Source of the DNA: Thioalkalivibrio paradoxus ARh 1 | GTDB taxonomy: Bacteria; Pseudomonadota; Gammaproteobacteria; Ectothiorhodospirales; Ectothiorhodospiraceae | Direction of reading: 5' to 3' | Length of the DNA: 64,000 nt | NCBI RefSeq assembly: GCF_000227685.2 | Contig: NZ_CP007029.1 | Coordinates: 842,501-906,500 of the forward strand | Shown: positions 1 to 7,670 of the stretch, piece by piece | How positions within the stretch are numbered: the stretch's first letter is position 1 | Layout: each line of letters opens with the position of its first letter | Translations under genes and position numbers: made by a program | The notes under the pieces: model-generated | What the model saw: only the letters and a program-made list of their open reading frames with translations | Databases searched by the model: none | What the model was told of the DNA's origin: nothing

Positions 1-1
1 C

Positions 2-349
2 TTCTACCCGGACGTGATGGTGACCTGCGACGAGACGGATCGCTCCAGGGATCTGTACAAGACGGCGCCCGTCCTGGTGGTGGAGGTGCTGTCCCCCGGC
101 ACCGAGGCCTTCGACCGCGGGGCAAAGTTCGCCGCGTACCGGCTGTTGCCGAGCCTGCGGGAGTATTTGCTGATCGACCCGGCCACGGGGGCGCTGGACC
201 TGTACCGGCGCGATCCCGAGAATCACTGGGTACTGCATCCGCACGGTCCGCACGAGGCGGTCGAATTGCAGAGCGTTGGCCTGAACCTGACCGGTGCGCG
301 GATCTTCGAGGACGCCCCGTGGGGCCCGTCCAGCAATGAATCGGCGTGA
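2..349 (+). CDS. Uma2-type (DUF820) endonuclease-like protein, 3' part
   Basis: The reading frame is open from the first bases, so the 5' end lies outside the window; 115 codons remain. The visible part has the features of the Uma2/DUF820 family, a PD-(D/E)xK-fold nuclease-like group common in bacteria with many paralogues: a strand reading PDVMVTC, then VLVVEVLSPGT with the family's conserved E, then RGAKFAAYR (conserved K and Y) and a YLLIDP strand. The C-terminal half is the usual beta-rich tail with an LDLYRR strand. The cellular role of these proteins is unclear; nuclease activity is inferred from the fold. It ends just before the first copy of a 335-bp repeat and stands at the left edge of the mosaic accessory region. 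Confidence 0.75.
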   Translation, partial: FYPDVMVTCDETDRSRDLYKTAPVLVVEVLSPGTEAFDRGAKFAAYRLLPSLREYLLIDPATGALDLYRRDPENHWVLHPHGPHEAVELQSVGLNLTGARIFEDAPWGPSSNESA

Positions 350-406
350 TGTCAGCTCCGGGCGACCAAGCGGGATCCCGCGTGAATCCATCGGCCGACC
401 GGTCAG

Positions 407-741
407 GGACGCAGGGCGACGGTCGCGCATCTCTGCACGACCGCAGCCCTGCTGCGGCACGAGGAGGTCAGGGCAGTGCCGGAATCTCGAACTTCGGCAT
501 TTCGCCGGTCAGGGTGTGCAGGAAGGCCACCAGGTCGGCGACTTCGTCTTCCGAGTATTCACGACCCAGCATCTCCCGCCCCATGATCTCCACTGCTTCT
601 TCGAGCGTGGCCGTCGCGCCGTTGTTCATGTAGGGGTAGGTCAGCGCGACGTTGCGTAGGGTCGGGGTCTTGAACGCGAAGCGGTCGGCGTCCTTCCCGG
701 TGACCAGGAAGCGACCCTCGTCTTCGGAACCGGGCACTTGG
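407..741. repeat. 335-bp perfect direct repeat, copy 1
   Basis: Reading line by line, bases 407-741 match 9417-9751 with no difference (constant offset 9010). The match starts at GGAC and stops after GGCACTTGG, where this copy runs into the flavin oxidoreductase remnant and the other copy continues through the di-heme peroxidase gene. The repeat holds the last 91 codons or so of the peroxidase gene plus 61 bp downstream. The perfect identity suggests a recent duplication or gene conversion; an assembly artefact cannot be excluded from sequence alone. Confidence 0.95.
468..741 (-). pseudogene. 3' fragment of di-heme cytochrome c peroxidase gene
   Basis: This frame encodes the C-terminal part of the di-heme peroxidase, from PGSEDEGRF to the stop, identical to residues 243-333 of the intact gene at 9478-10479. 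Neither CXXCH heme motif is present, so the fragment cannot make a working enzyme. The frame is fused upstream, across the repeat boundary at 741, to antisense sequence of the flavin oxidoreductase remnant, giving a chimeric open frame with no biological meaning. Confidence 0.9.
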
Positions 742-1388
742 GTATGGACATGGTGACCGCCGACGGTCATCTGGTGCATGCCAGTGCCGATCAGCATCCC
801 GACCTGTTCTGGGGCCTGCGCGGCGGTGGCGGCAACTTCGGCGTGGTGACCGGTTTCGACTACCAATTGCATCCCGTCGGCCCCGAGGTCGTTGGGGGCG
901 TGGTGGCCTGGCCTGCCAGCGAGGCCTCGGCGGTGCTCGAGCACTATCGGCACCTGGCCGAGCAGGCGCCCCCTGAACTGACCCTGGTCGCCATGATGCG
1001 CCCGGCGCCGTCGTGCTCCTGGCTGCCCAAGGAGTGGCATGGCAAGCCGATCGTAGCATTGCTTGCCTGTTACAGCGGTGATCCGGAGCAAGGCGAGGCG
1101 GCAGTCGTCGCCCCAATCAAGGCGTTCGGTCAGCCCATCGGTGACATGCTGGTTCGGCGCTCCTATGCGGAGCTGCAAAAGCTGCTGGATGTGACGCAGC
1201 CCAAGGGGCGGCGCTACTACTGGAAGAGCGAATATCTGCCGGGTGTCGAGCCCGCGCTCTGCGAGAAGGTGATCGAGCATGCCGGACGCATTCGCTCGCC
1301 GCACTCGGCAGTGATCCTGTTCCAGCTCGCCGGCGCGTTGAACCGGCTCGACAACGACCACTCCCCGGTGGGCAATCGCAACGCCCCC
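742..1388 (+). pseudogene. BBE/FAD_binding_4 oxidoreductase, 5'-truncated first part
   Basis: The frame resumes inside a berberine-bridge-enzyme-like flavoprotein: MVTADGHLVHAS, then PDLFWGLRGGGGNFGVVT, the end of the FAD_binding_4 domain as in 6-hydroxy-D-nicotine oxidase relatives. About 210 residues of substrate domain follow. The N-terminal half of the FAD domain, including the His/Cys flavin-attachment region, is missing because sequence left of 741 belongs to the duplicated peroxidase tail. On the right the homology stops near 1385 (GNRNA) and resumes at 4943 with RARYVFNAGGAW, after a group II intron and an IS. Non-functional in this state; substrate unknown. Confidence 0.85.
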
Positions 1389-1962
1389 CCTCTGTCAGCA
1401 TGGAAGTGTGTGCCGCAGCGTGCGGATTGGATGACAGGAGTCTGCCATGAAGCACTAGAAGCTGCTCAAGTGATGGAGGGACCGACCCTCCGGAGTCTGC
1501 CTACAGGGGCCGGCTCCAAACCGCCCCGAGCGGCATTGGCTGAAGACCGTTGTCGTGAGCATCGAGGGAAAAGGCATACCCACGTGGTATGTCAGGTACG
1601 AATCAAGAAGGCGAGTGACCACGAACCATCGTCGAGGTGTCGAAACTGATAGGTGACATCAAAACCAAAGGCCACTTTTACTTTTGGGAGCAATCCACCG
1701 GAAACCTGTTTACTGGGTGGATGATGTCCGGCATAGAGATGGCGCGAGTTTGATTCAGGCGCTTGAGTGGAACTGCGGGAACTCGGGATCGTGATGTGAA
1801 GGGAGAACGTCAAGTGAAGAAAAGCGAGACGGAGAGTACCGATGCACGAGCCGAGGACGGATCGATCCGTACGAGCGACGAAGCGTCTGTAATGGCCGCC
1901 GAGCGAAGGGATCGAGTTGTTCCGATTGGGTCACGAACCAACTTCGAGAGGAGGATGAGTCC

Positions 1963-3225
1963 GTGGCACCAATGAGACCGTTTGATATTTCCAAGATGCT
2001 GGTGTGGGAGGCATACCAGCGCGTAAAGGCCAATCGAGGAGCGGCCGGTGTGGATGGGGAAACGATCGCGGAGTTTGATCGTGACCTCAGCAGGAATCTC
2101 TACCGGATCTGGAATCGGATGTCATCGGGCAGTTATTTTCCGCCGTCGGTGAAAGCGGTACCGATTCCCAAGAAATCTGGAGGTGAGCGGATGTTGGGCG
2201 TCCCGACGGTCGGCGATCGCATCGCCCAGACTGTGGTGGCGCTCGTGTTGGAGCCGATCCTGGAGCCCGTTTTTCATGCGGACTCCTACGGCTACCGGCC
2301 CGGTAGATCAGCGCACGATGCGCTTGCCATCACCCGCAAACGGTGCTGGGAGCGCGACTGGGTGCTGGAATATGACATTCGCGGCCTGTTTGACAACATC
2401 GACCACGGCCTTCTCCTGAAAGCACTCAGGTATCATTGCTCGGAAAAATGGGTTTTGCTGTACGTGGAGCGTTGGTTGGCGGCGCCGATGCAGATGCGGG
2501 ACGGGTCGGGGCAGGCGCGGACGATGGGTACGCCGCAAGGCGGGCCGCTATCGCCGATTCTTGCCAACCTGTTTCTGCATTACGCATTGGACCACTGGCT
2601 ATCACGCTTCCACGCCGATATCCCGTTTTGCCGCTACGCGGATGATGGCATCTTGCACTGCCGAACGGAGGCCGAAGCGCTGCAAATGCGGACGCATTTG
2701 GAGGAGCGGCTGGCCGCGGTCGGACTGGAGATGCACCCGGACAAGACCCGGGTGGTGTATTGCAAGGACAGCAGGCGAACCGGAACCCACGACCATATAC
2801 AGTTCGACTTCCTGGGCTACACGTTTAGGCCCCGGCGCATCCTAACTCGTCATGGCAAGGTCCGCACTGGGTTTACGCCTGCGGTCAGTCGCCAGTCGAT
2901 GACCGCGATGCGCCAGTCTTTGCGGCGGCGTCGACTTTCGCTGCGAAGTGACCTGTCTCTTGGGTCTCTCGCGGAGTATCTGGCTCCTCGCATTCGTGGC
3001 TGGATGGCGTACTACTGTCGGTTTCGTGGATCCGAATTTCAGCCGGTCGCGGCTCATATCGACCGGGTGATTGTTCGTTGGGCCATGAGGAAATACAAAC
3101 GCTTGCGCGGGCATAAGCACCGGGCGTTTGCCTGGCTTGCGCGCGTCAAGCGCCGATTCCCCGCGTTGTTTCCGCATTGGTGCGGGCGCGGGGCGTTCGT
3201 GGTCGGAACAATGGGAGCCCGGTGA
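1963..3225 (+). CDS. ltrA: Group II intron reverse transcriptase/maturase
   Basis: The 420-residue protein has the group II intron RT order: N-terminal RT-0/1 region with RVKANRGAAGVDG, finger motif SYFPPSVKAVPIPKK, PTVGDRIAQT, SYGYRPGRSAHDA, palm strand with a catalytic D (EYDIRGLFDNID), TPQGGPLSPILANL, and the active site CRYADD near residues 223-228. After FDFLGYTF comes the maturase X domain (IRGWMAYYCRF) and a basic C-terminus. No HNH endonuclease domain is seen, which fits its length. The start is taken as GTG 1963 because a GAGAGGAGG Shine-Dalgarno lies 9 bases upstream; ATG 1972 is an alternative. It should help intron splicing and retro-homing. Confidence 0.93.
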   Translation: MAPMRPFDISKMLVWEAYQRVKANRGAAGVDGETIAEFDRDLSRNLYRIWNRMSSGSYFPPSVKAVPIPKKSGGERMLGVPTVGDRIAQTVVALVLEPILEPVFHADSYGYRPGRSAHDALAITRKRCWERDWVLEYDIRGLFDNIDHGLLLKALRYHCSEKWVLLYVERWLAAPMQMRDGSGQARTMGTPQGGPLSPILANLFLHYALDHWLSRFHADIPFCRYADDGILHCRTEAEALQMRTHLEERLAAVGLEMHPDKTRVVYCKDSRRTGTHDHIQFDFLGYTFRPRRILTRHGKVRTGFTPAVSRQSMTAMRQSLRRRRLSLRSDLSLGSLAEYLAPRIRGWMAYYCRFRGSEFQPVAAHIDRVIVRWAMRKYKRLRGHKHRAFAWLARVKRRFPALFPHWCGRGAFVVGTMGAR

Positions 3226-3248
3226 GTCGAGAGGCTCACGCCGGGTTC
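3215..3248 (+). ncRNA. Group II intron domain V (catalytic hairpin)
   Basis: The 34-base element begins GAGCCCGGTGAG and ends CACGCCGGGTTC. The arms pair as a long stem with a GTCGAGAG loop region and the expected two-base bulge, matching the conserved domain V form. It starts 11 bases before the maturase stop codon. Confidence 0.9.
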
Positions 3249-3344
3249 TGCGAGCGGCCATGGGGGCAGTTCCCGTGGCCGACTCACCCCGCTGGATTGG
3301 ACGCAGTAAACTTAACCCTCGAGGGGGCGGAGAGAGCGGATGGA

Positions 3345-3841
3345 ATGCCACGGTACAGCGAAGAGTTCAAAGCCAAGGTGGTCGAGAAGATGATGCCGCC
3401 CAATGCCCGGGCGGTGGCCGACGTGCACCGGGAGACGGGGGTGTCGGAACCCACCCTGTATGCCTGGCGCCGGGAGTTCCAGGACCGGGGGCATGCGGTG
3501 CCGGCGGATCCGGCGAACCCGGAATCCTGGAGTGGCCGGGACAAGCTCGCGGTGGTGATCGAAACCGCCGCGCTGAATGAGCAGGCGCTCTCGGAGTACT
3601 GCCGGCGCAAGGGTCTGTATCCCGAGCAGATCGAGCGCTGGAAGGAAGCGGCCATGGCCGGCAGCGCCGATCCCCAGCGGCTGACCCGGGACGAGCGTGC
3701 CGCCTGGCAGCAGGAGAAGAAGCGCGTGCGCGACCTGGAGCGCGAGCTGCGCCGGAAAGAGAAAGCCCTGGCCGAGGCAGCCGCCTTGCTGGTGTTGAAA
3801 AAAAAGCCCAGGCGATCTGGGGGGACGACGAGGACGCATGA
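3345..3841 (+). CDS. IS3 transposase OrfA, frame broken at an A8 run
   Basis: The N-terminal region (MPRYSEEFKAKVV...) is a transposase_8 helix-turn-helix, with SEPTLYAWRREF as the recognition helix. A second HTH-like segment and a long basic coiled coil (DLERELRRKEKALAEA) follow. At 3798-3805 there is a run of eight A. Read straight through, the frame enters non-family sequence up to 4073. If one A is added, it reads KKKAQAIWGDDEDA and stops at TGA 3839-3841, overlapping the orfB ATG. This is either a programmed -1 slippage site (A_AAA_AAG) or a one-base deletion. The start ATG at 3345 is the first Met of the family-like sequence. Confidence 0.75.
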
Positions 3842-4914
3842 TCACGCCCGAGACCCGTGCCTTGGCGCTGGACCTGATCGACGAGGCGGTCGCCGCCGGT
3901 GCCCGGCTCACCCCGGCCTGTGCGGTCCTCGGCCTGACGCCGCGCACGCTGCGCCGCTGGCGCGCCCTCGCCGGCAGCGACACCGGGCTGGTGGACCGGC
4001 GCACCTGCACCCCGCGGGTGCCGGCCAACCGCCTGAGTGCCGAAGAGCAGGAGACGATCCTGACGGTCTGTAACGCGCCGGAGTACCGTAGCCTGCCACC
4101 GACCCAGATCGTGCCGCGCCTGGCCGACCAGGGCGTGTACATCGCGTCCGAGGCGAGCTTCTACCGCGTGCTGCGGGCCCATGACCAGGTACAGCGCCGG
4201 GGCCGGGCGGCGGCCCCACGGCAGGTGCCCAAACCGGAGGGGGTCTGCGCGACTGCGCCCAATGTTTGCTGGGCGTGGGACATCACCTTCCTGGCCTCTT
4301 CGATCCGGGGGCAGTTCTACCGCCTGTACCTGATCGAGGACGTCTTCAGCCGCAAGGTCGTCGGCTGGGAGGTGCACACCGAGGAAAGCGCCGAACACGC
4401 CAGTCGCCTGATCGAACGCGCCTGTCTCGCCGAGGGCGTCCATCGCCCGGGCCTGGTGCTGCACTCGGATAATGGCAGCCCCATGAAGGGTGCCACCATG
4501 CTCAGCACCCTGCAGCGCCTGGGTGTCGTCCCGTCCTTCAGTCGCCCCTCGGTGAGCGACGACAACCCCTACTCGGAAAGCCTGTTCCGGACCTTGAAAT
4601 ACACGCCGGCCTTTCCGCCTCAGCCGTTTGCCAGCCTCGCCGACGCCCGCGCCTGGGTCGCGCGCTTCGTCCACTGGTACAACGAGGAACATCGCCACAG
4701 CAAGATCCGCTTCGTCACCCCCGGCCAGCGTCATCGCGGGGAGGACATCGCGATCCTGGCGCACCGGCACCGGGTGTACCAAGACGCCCAACGCGCCAAC
4801 CCGACACGCTGGTCGCGGCACACGCGCAACTGGACACCGATCGATCACGTCTGGCTCAACCCACCGAAGGAACATGCCCAAACGCCAGCCCTGATGGTCG
4901 CTCAGGCGGCATGA
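3838..4914 (+). CDS. IS3 transposase OrfB (DDE integrase domain)
   Basis: The 358-residue protein has an N-terminal HTH (TPACAVLGLTPRTLRRW), the HTH_21 linker, then the rve integrase core. WAWDITF holds the first catalytic Asp, VLHSDNGSPM the second, and NPYSESLFRTLKY the Glu. WYNEEHRHSKI is the usual C-terminal IS3 signature. Complete and in frame, so it could be active if OrfA or an OrfAB fusion is made by slippage at the upstream A run. The ATG overlaps the expected OrfA stop (ATGA). Confidence 0.92.
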   Translation: MITPETRALALDLIDEAVAAGARLTPACAVLGLTPRTLRRWRALAGSDTGLVDRRTCTPRVPANRLSAEEQETILTVCNAPEYRSLPPTQIVPRLADQGVYIASEASFYRVLRAHDQVQRRGRAAAPRQVPKPEGVCATAPNVCWAWDITFLASSIRGQFYRLYLIEDVFSRKVVGWEVHTEESAEHASRLIERACLAEGVHRPGLVLHSDNGSPMKGATMLSTLQRLGVVPSFSRPSVSDDNPYSESLFRTLKYTPAFPPQPFASLADARAWVARFVHWYNEEHRHSKIRFVTPGQRHRGEDIAILAHRHRVYQDAQRANPTRWSRHTRNWTPIDHVWLNPPKEHAQTPALMVAQAA

Positions 4915-4942
4915 AAAAGCGGACAACTACGTTGACAAACAC

Positions 4943-5221
4943 CGCGCCCGCTATGTCTTCAATGCCGGAGGCGCATGGGAGCAGCCGGAAGACGACGAGG
5001 CGAATATCGCCTGGGCACGCGCGGCCTGGCAGGACCTGAAGGCGTTCTCCACGGGTGGCGCCTACATCAACTTCCAGACCGAGGATGAAGGGTCGGAGCG
5101 TATGGAAGCGGCGCTCGGCCCGGCCCTCCAGCGACTCGCCGAAATCAAGCAGCGCTGGGATCCGGACAACCGTTTCCGCGTCAACCGAAACATTCCACCC
5201 AGTGGGAAAGGGCACGGGTAG
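4943..5221 (+). pseudogene. BBE-type FAD oxidoreductase, C-terminal part after insertions
   Basis: Immediately after the IS the frame reads RARYVFNAGGAWEQPEDD, then WARAAWQDL, YINFQTEDEG and RWDPDNRFRVNRNI before a TAG stop. This is the berberine/BBE C-terminal domain, including the conserved (Y/F)DPxNxFR motif. It is the missing end of the gene at 742-1388. Removing the intron and the IS would rejoin ...GNRNA with RARYVFN in frame. Confidence 0.85.
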
Positions 5222-5240
5222 CACGAATAAGGAGAGGACC

Positions 5241-5561
5241 CTGAGAGTCGTCACATCGAACGAACATGAATTTCATCCGATGGGCAGCAGCAGCGACCTG
5301 GAGATATGCATGCTGCGGCAAGCCGACGACGGCGGCATCTCGGGGTTCATCAGAATCCGAAAAGGCGCCACGCTGCCCAGGCACCGGCACATCGCCGCCG
5401 AAGAAACCTACATGATCCAAGGCAGGATGGACCTCGGTGATGGGCGGATCGCTCAAGCGGGCGACTACCTGGTCATGGAGCCCGATGAAGTCCATGAAAT
5501 GGTTGCCATCGAGGACAGCCTGTTCTTCGTAACGGCTCACAGGGGAGTCGAGTGGCTCTGA
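5241..5561 (+). CDS. Small cupin-domain protein
   Basis: A single conserved beta-barrel (cupin_2/ChrR-cupin-like). The metal-binding motif 1 is seen as RHRHIAAEETYMIQGRMD (H, H, E spaced as expected) and motif 2 as GDYLVMEPDEVHEMVA (final His). The length of 106 residues fits a one-domain cupin. The start is uncertain: CTG 5241 lies 4 bases after a strong AAGGAGAGG Shine-Dalgarno (5228-5236), while the first in-frame ATG is at 5280 and would remove the first strand. It sits 19 bp after the oxidoreductase remnant and was probably its operon partner. Substrate unknown. Confidence 0.75.
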   Translation: MRVVTSNEHEFHPMGSSSDLEICMLRQADDGGISGFIRIRKGATLPRHRHIAAEETYMIQGRMDLGDGRIAQAGDYLVMEPDEVHEMVAIEDSLFFVTAHRGVEWL

Positions 5562-5746
5562 CAGGAGGGTCGGACCAACCTATGTCAGCGACCAAGCCGC
5601 CGGCACTGGTGCTTACCGGCCAACCAGGTGGGTGTCTGATCGTGTTTGCGCCCGTCGATCCCGGTCAAAATCGCCCGGAAAAGGCGCCTTCATGAATTAC
5701 GCGGAGTAAAGCGTGTATATAATCAAACGGGTCTTGACACGAACAG

Positions 5747-5789
5747 AAAGGCCCTGTGTGACTCGATGATTGAGTCACACAGGGCCTTT
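5747..5789. terminator. Strong bidirectional hairpin terminator
   Basis: An 18-bp perfect inverted repeat (5747-5764 and 5772-5789), with arm AAAGGCCCTGTGTGACTC, has a 7-base loop, and T or A runs flank it on either strand. It lies between the convergent cupin gene (+) and the secreted-protein gene (-), in the 345-bp gap 5562-5906, where nothing else was recognised. Confidence 0.85.
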
Positions 5790-5906
5790 TTTCGCCTCAT
5801 CTCTAATGCTTAAACTGTTCCAGGGAGTTCTGGTAGTACCGCGTTCCGCACCATCATCGCGGACGCGATCGTCACCAGGAACAGGATGGCTGGCCCAAGT
5901 CTGGAA

Positions 5907-6464
5907 TCAACCGCCTTGATACTCAAGTGATGAGTGATGCAGCATGATGCGAAGTGCGCCAGTATCATCCATCACATAGCCCCAGGTCTTATCGACCGAT
6001 GTCACCTTGCCATCGCTATCGGTAAAGTGCACCTTGCCCATGGTGGTTGCGGTATTTCCCGCGATAAATATTGCAGCATTCTCGGCCACGCATTCGGTCC
6101 AGCCCTTCAGTGCAAAGCCGGTGTCCTTGGGGAAGGATTCATTGCCGCCGACGAAGTAGGAAAGCGCTCCTTCGCGGGTCGTTCTGAAGGTTTGAGGGTT
6201 GACGGTCAGCGTCGGCTTGAACAGGACTGCGCCCATCTGATAAGCATAGGCCGCATCAATCACCGCATCAGCCAGGGACTGGGCTGCGGTGTGCCCGTCC
6301 TGCTGATAGGCGGCACCAATATCGAGCAATGCCGTGCACCATCCCTGCTGCGCAGCCAGAATCTCCTGCTCGGAAACAGTTTGATTCACCACGACACCTT
6401 GGGCTGCCACGTGACCCGTACACACCGTGAGCACTGCAGCAGCAAGCAGATATTTGAGCTTCAT
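5907..6464 (-). CDS. Exported protein of unknown function (185 aa)
   Basis: The N-terminus MKLKYLLAAAVLTVCTGHVAAQG is a clear Sec signal peptide with an AxA-type cleavage site near residue 21. The mature 160-residue protein resembles small periplasmic proteins with an NTF2/SnoaL-like look (GALSYFVGGN, GKVHFTDSDGKVTSVDKTWGYVMDD). Relatives have often been labelled phosphoribosyl-AMP cyclohydrolase, which the signal peptide and sequence do not support. Function unknown. A Shine-Dalgarno AAGGAAG lies just upstream, and its leader and promoter share a repeat module with the SEC-C gene about 1 kb away. Confidence 0.8.
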   Translation of the reverse strand: MKLKYLLAAAVLTVCTGHVAAQGVVVNQTVSEQEILAAQQGWCTALLDIGAAYQQDGHTAAQSLADAVIDAAYAYQMGAVLFKPTLTVNPQTFRTTREGALSYFVGGNESFPKDTGFALKGWTECVAENAAIFIAGNTATTMGKVHFTDSDGKVTSVDKTWGYVMDDTGALRIMLHHSSLEYQGG

Positions 6465-6480
6465 CGACTCTTCCTTATTG

Positions 6481-6523
6481 AAGGATAAAGGATAAAAGGA
6501 AAGGAAAAGGACAAAAGGATAGG
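6481..6523 (-). repeat. Degenerate (AAGGAT)n-like tract in 5' leader
   Basis: An A/G-rich tract on the plus strand is built from imperfect AAGGAT, AAAGGAT and AAAAGGA units. It lies in the 5' leader of the exported-protein gene, between its predicted promoter and start codon. A cleaner version with five exact AAGGAT units occupies the matching place before the SEC-C gene. Confidence 0.8.
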
Positions 6524-6544
6524 AAATCCAATCGCCTGTACTGC

Positions 6545-6573
6545 AATATCCGTTCGCCCCGAGGGTTTGTCAA
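6545..6573 (-). promoter_or_regulatory. Sigma-70-type promoter, duplicated module copy A
   Basis: On the minus strand TTGACA (6568-6573) is followed after exactly 17 bases by GATATT (6545-6550). The transcript would start near 6538 and run through the repeat tract into the exported-protein gene. The same hexamers and spacing recur at 7598-7626. About 130 bp around the two sites (6517-6645 and 7571-7720) are similar, with a shared GATAGGAAATCCAA block. Confidence 0.7.
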
Positions 6574-7065
6574 GTTCCAACGGAAGGCCCTTCTGAGAGG
6601 CAGGGGGCGCCTATGCGGCCGCAATCGGCCTGCCGCGGGCCGGGGCATGTCAAGACACCGGGATGCATGCGCACTGAGGAGGCGCTGCCCAATCACCACG
6701 GCCGCGACGGCGTTGCGGCCGTGGTCGATGGAAGCGCGGACGGGGGCCGGTACAGATCGTGAACGTACGGCTCGCCGGCAGCTCCAGCAACGGTTTCAAC
6801 AACTGTGTGGTGAATGCCTCCACGCGACGCCAGGCACGGTGATGAGCCGGCGGCGCCACGGCTCTGGGGCGATCCCCCCGTGTGGACGTAGCGCGTAGGC
6901 GGCAAGAACCTCGACCCTTGGTGGCCACTGCTTCATGCGCTGCTCATTCTCGGCGCCCGCTCGGCGAGTGGGCTCACCTCCCACACGTTCGCGGAGCTCT
7001 CGTGATGATCAGGACCCTCGAAGGTTCCGATCTCGGATCCGGGTGAGAGGACGAGGAACCCAAGG
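6574..7065. other. Non-coding stretch with one perfect 10-bp inverted repeat
   Basis: No frame with family resemblance is seen. The left 70 bases belong to the duplicated promoter module. At 6696-6724 CCACGGCCGC and its exact complement frame a 9-base loop, a possible terminator or REP-like hairpin. The rest is GC-rich sequence with only shadow frames. Confidence 0.5.
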
Positions 7066-7506
7066 TCAGGTCTTCCCCAAGCAGCACTTCTTGTATTTCC
7101 TGCCACTACCGCAGGGGCAGGGATCGTTCCGGCCCACCTTGGGGTGTTCACGGACATAGGGCGTGTCGAAGGCGAGCGGCAACGGCTCATCCTGCCAGCC
7201 GAGGTCGTCCCGCCCGATCCCCAGAACGTTGTCCCCGAGATCGTCATCCCCGCGGCCGCCCCGCTCCCGTTTCCAGCGCAACTGGCGTTCGCGGATCTCG
7301 ATGGGGTTGTAGAAGGAAAGAAAATGGGGATGCTGGAACGGGCGAGGAGACGGGCCACTGAACGCTTGCCCCACATCGGCAACGCTATAGGGAATGCCGG
7401 AACTGCGCTCGTCGGCCTCAAAGGTTGTGGCGAGCTTCATGAGCAACGCGTGGAACCGTTCCCGCGGGTGGTCCAGCAGCACCATCCCGGCGATCTCGCC
7501 GACCAT
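7066..7506 (-). CDS. SEC-C zinc-motif protein (146 aa)
   Basis: The C-terminus [20 protein letters not shown] is a textbook SEC-C metal-binding motif (CxC...CC), as at the end of SecA and in many small proteins where it binds zinc. The upstream 120 residues are an uncharacterised region. The frame is open further upstream through the (ATCCTT)n leader, which would give a LILILI stretch. ATG 7506 is preferred because GGAGG lies 6 bases before it and because the upstream frame would begin only about 14 bases after the predicted -10. Role unknown. Confidence 0.8.
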   Translation of the reverse strand: MVGEIAGMVLLDHPRERFHALLMKLATTFEADERSSGIPYSVADVGQAFSGPSPRPFQHPHFLSFYNPIEIRERQLRWKRERGGRGDDDLGDNVLGIGRDDLGWQDEPLPLAFDTPYVREHPKVGRNDPCPCGSGRKYKKCCLGKT

Positions 7507-7536
7507 CGGGTCCTCCGATGCATCGGTCGTCAGGGA

Positions 7537-7573
7537 AAGGATAAGGATAAGGATAAGGATAAGGATAAAGGAT
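7537..7573 (-). repeat. Hexanucleotide tandem repeat (AAGGAT)5
   Basis: Five perfect AAGGAT units (7537-7566) are followed by AAAGGAT. They lie in the 5' leader of the SEC-C gene, between promoter and Shine-Dalgarno. Copy number could change by slipped-strand pairing and alter leader length. Confidence 0.95.
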
Positions 7574-7597
7574 AGGAAATCCAACCGCCTTCACCGC

Positions 7598-7626
7598 AAT
7601 ATCCCTTCGGTCCGGGTGCCTGTCAA
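7598..7626 (-). promoter_or_regulatory. Sigma-70-type promoter, duplicated module copy B
   Basis: TTGACA (7621-7626) and GATATT (7598-7603) on the minus strand are 17 bases apart, identical in both hexamers to copy A at 6545-6573. It is positioned to drive the SEC-C gene. Confidence 0.7.
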
Positions 7627-7630
7627 GTCG

Positions 7631-7670
7631 CAACGGAAGCCCCGTCTGAGCAACGGAAGCCCCGTCTAAG
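7631..7670. repeat. 20-bp unit repeated twice
   Basis: CAACGGAAGCCCCGTCTGAG is followed directly by the same unit with one change (TAAG), then by a third partial start CAACGG. Copy A of the promoter module has only one unit, so this is a local tandem expansion just upstream of promoter copy B. Confidence 0.9.

Larger units (their letters stand above)
1406..3287 (+). mobile_element. Group II intron with encoded reverse transcriptase
   Basis: A domain V hairpin is clear at 3215-3248, right after the maturase stop. It is followed by a domain VI-like hairpin (GGCCATGGG paired with CCCGTGGCC) and a 3' end ending in AC near 3283-3287. The 5' end is less certain: a GTGTG start typical of bacterial group II introns lies at 1406 or 1408, about 20 bp after the oxidoreductase homology ends. 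The 500-600 bases before the maturase gene are non-coding and carry the ribozyme domains I-IV leader. The intron is inserted in the sense orientation of the oxidoreductase gene, so splicing could in principle have restored it before the later IS insertion. Confidence 0.85.
3293..4941 (+). mobile_element. IS3-family insertion sequence
   Basis: The element of about 1,649 bp starts TGGATTGGACGCAGT and, read from the other end, starts TGTTTGTCAACGTAGT. These are imperfect terminal inverted repeats with the TG...CA ends usual for IS3. The four bases CCGC flank it on both sides (3289-3292 and 4942-4945), a plausible target duplication. It carries orfA and orfB in the IS3 arrangement. It sits a few bases after the group II intron 3' end, inside the second exon of the disrupted flavin oxidoreductase gene, so it arrived after or independently of the intron. 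Confidence 0.85.

Noticed and set aside
468-1361. A 297-codon minus-strand frame ending in peroxidase sequence
   Set aside because: Chimeric: only 468-741 is peroxidase; the rest is antisense to the flavin oxidoreductase.
3842-4073. Reading OrfA straight through to 4073
   Set aside because: The tail after the A8 run has no transposase resemblance and overlaps orfB in another frame.
5907-6464. Labelling as phosphoribosyl-AMP cyclohydrolase, as is common for relatives
   Set aside because: It has a signal peptide and lacks the conserved metal and His motifs of HisI.
7507-7584. Upstream extension of the SEC-C protein giving a LILILI hydrophobic start
   Set aside because: It is encoded by the tandem repeat, starts at TTG only 14 bases after the predicted -10, and a better ATG with GGAGG lies downstream.
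7537-7670. Short regular repeats considered as a CRISPR array
   Set aside because: Units are 6 and 20 bp, directly adjacent with no spacers, and there are no cas genes.
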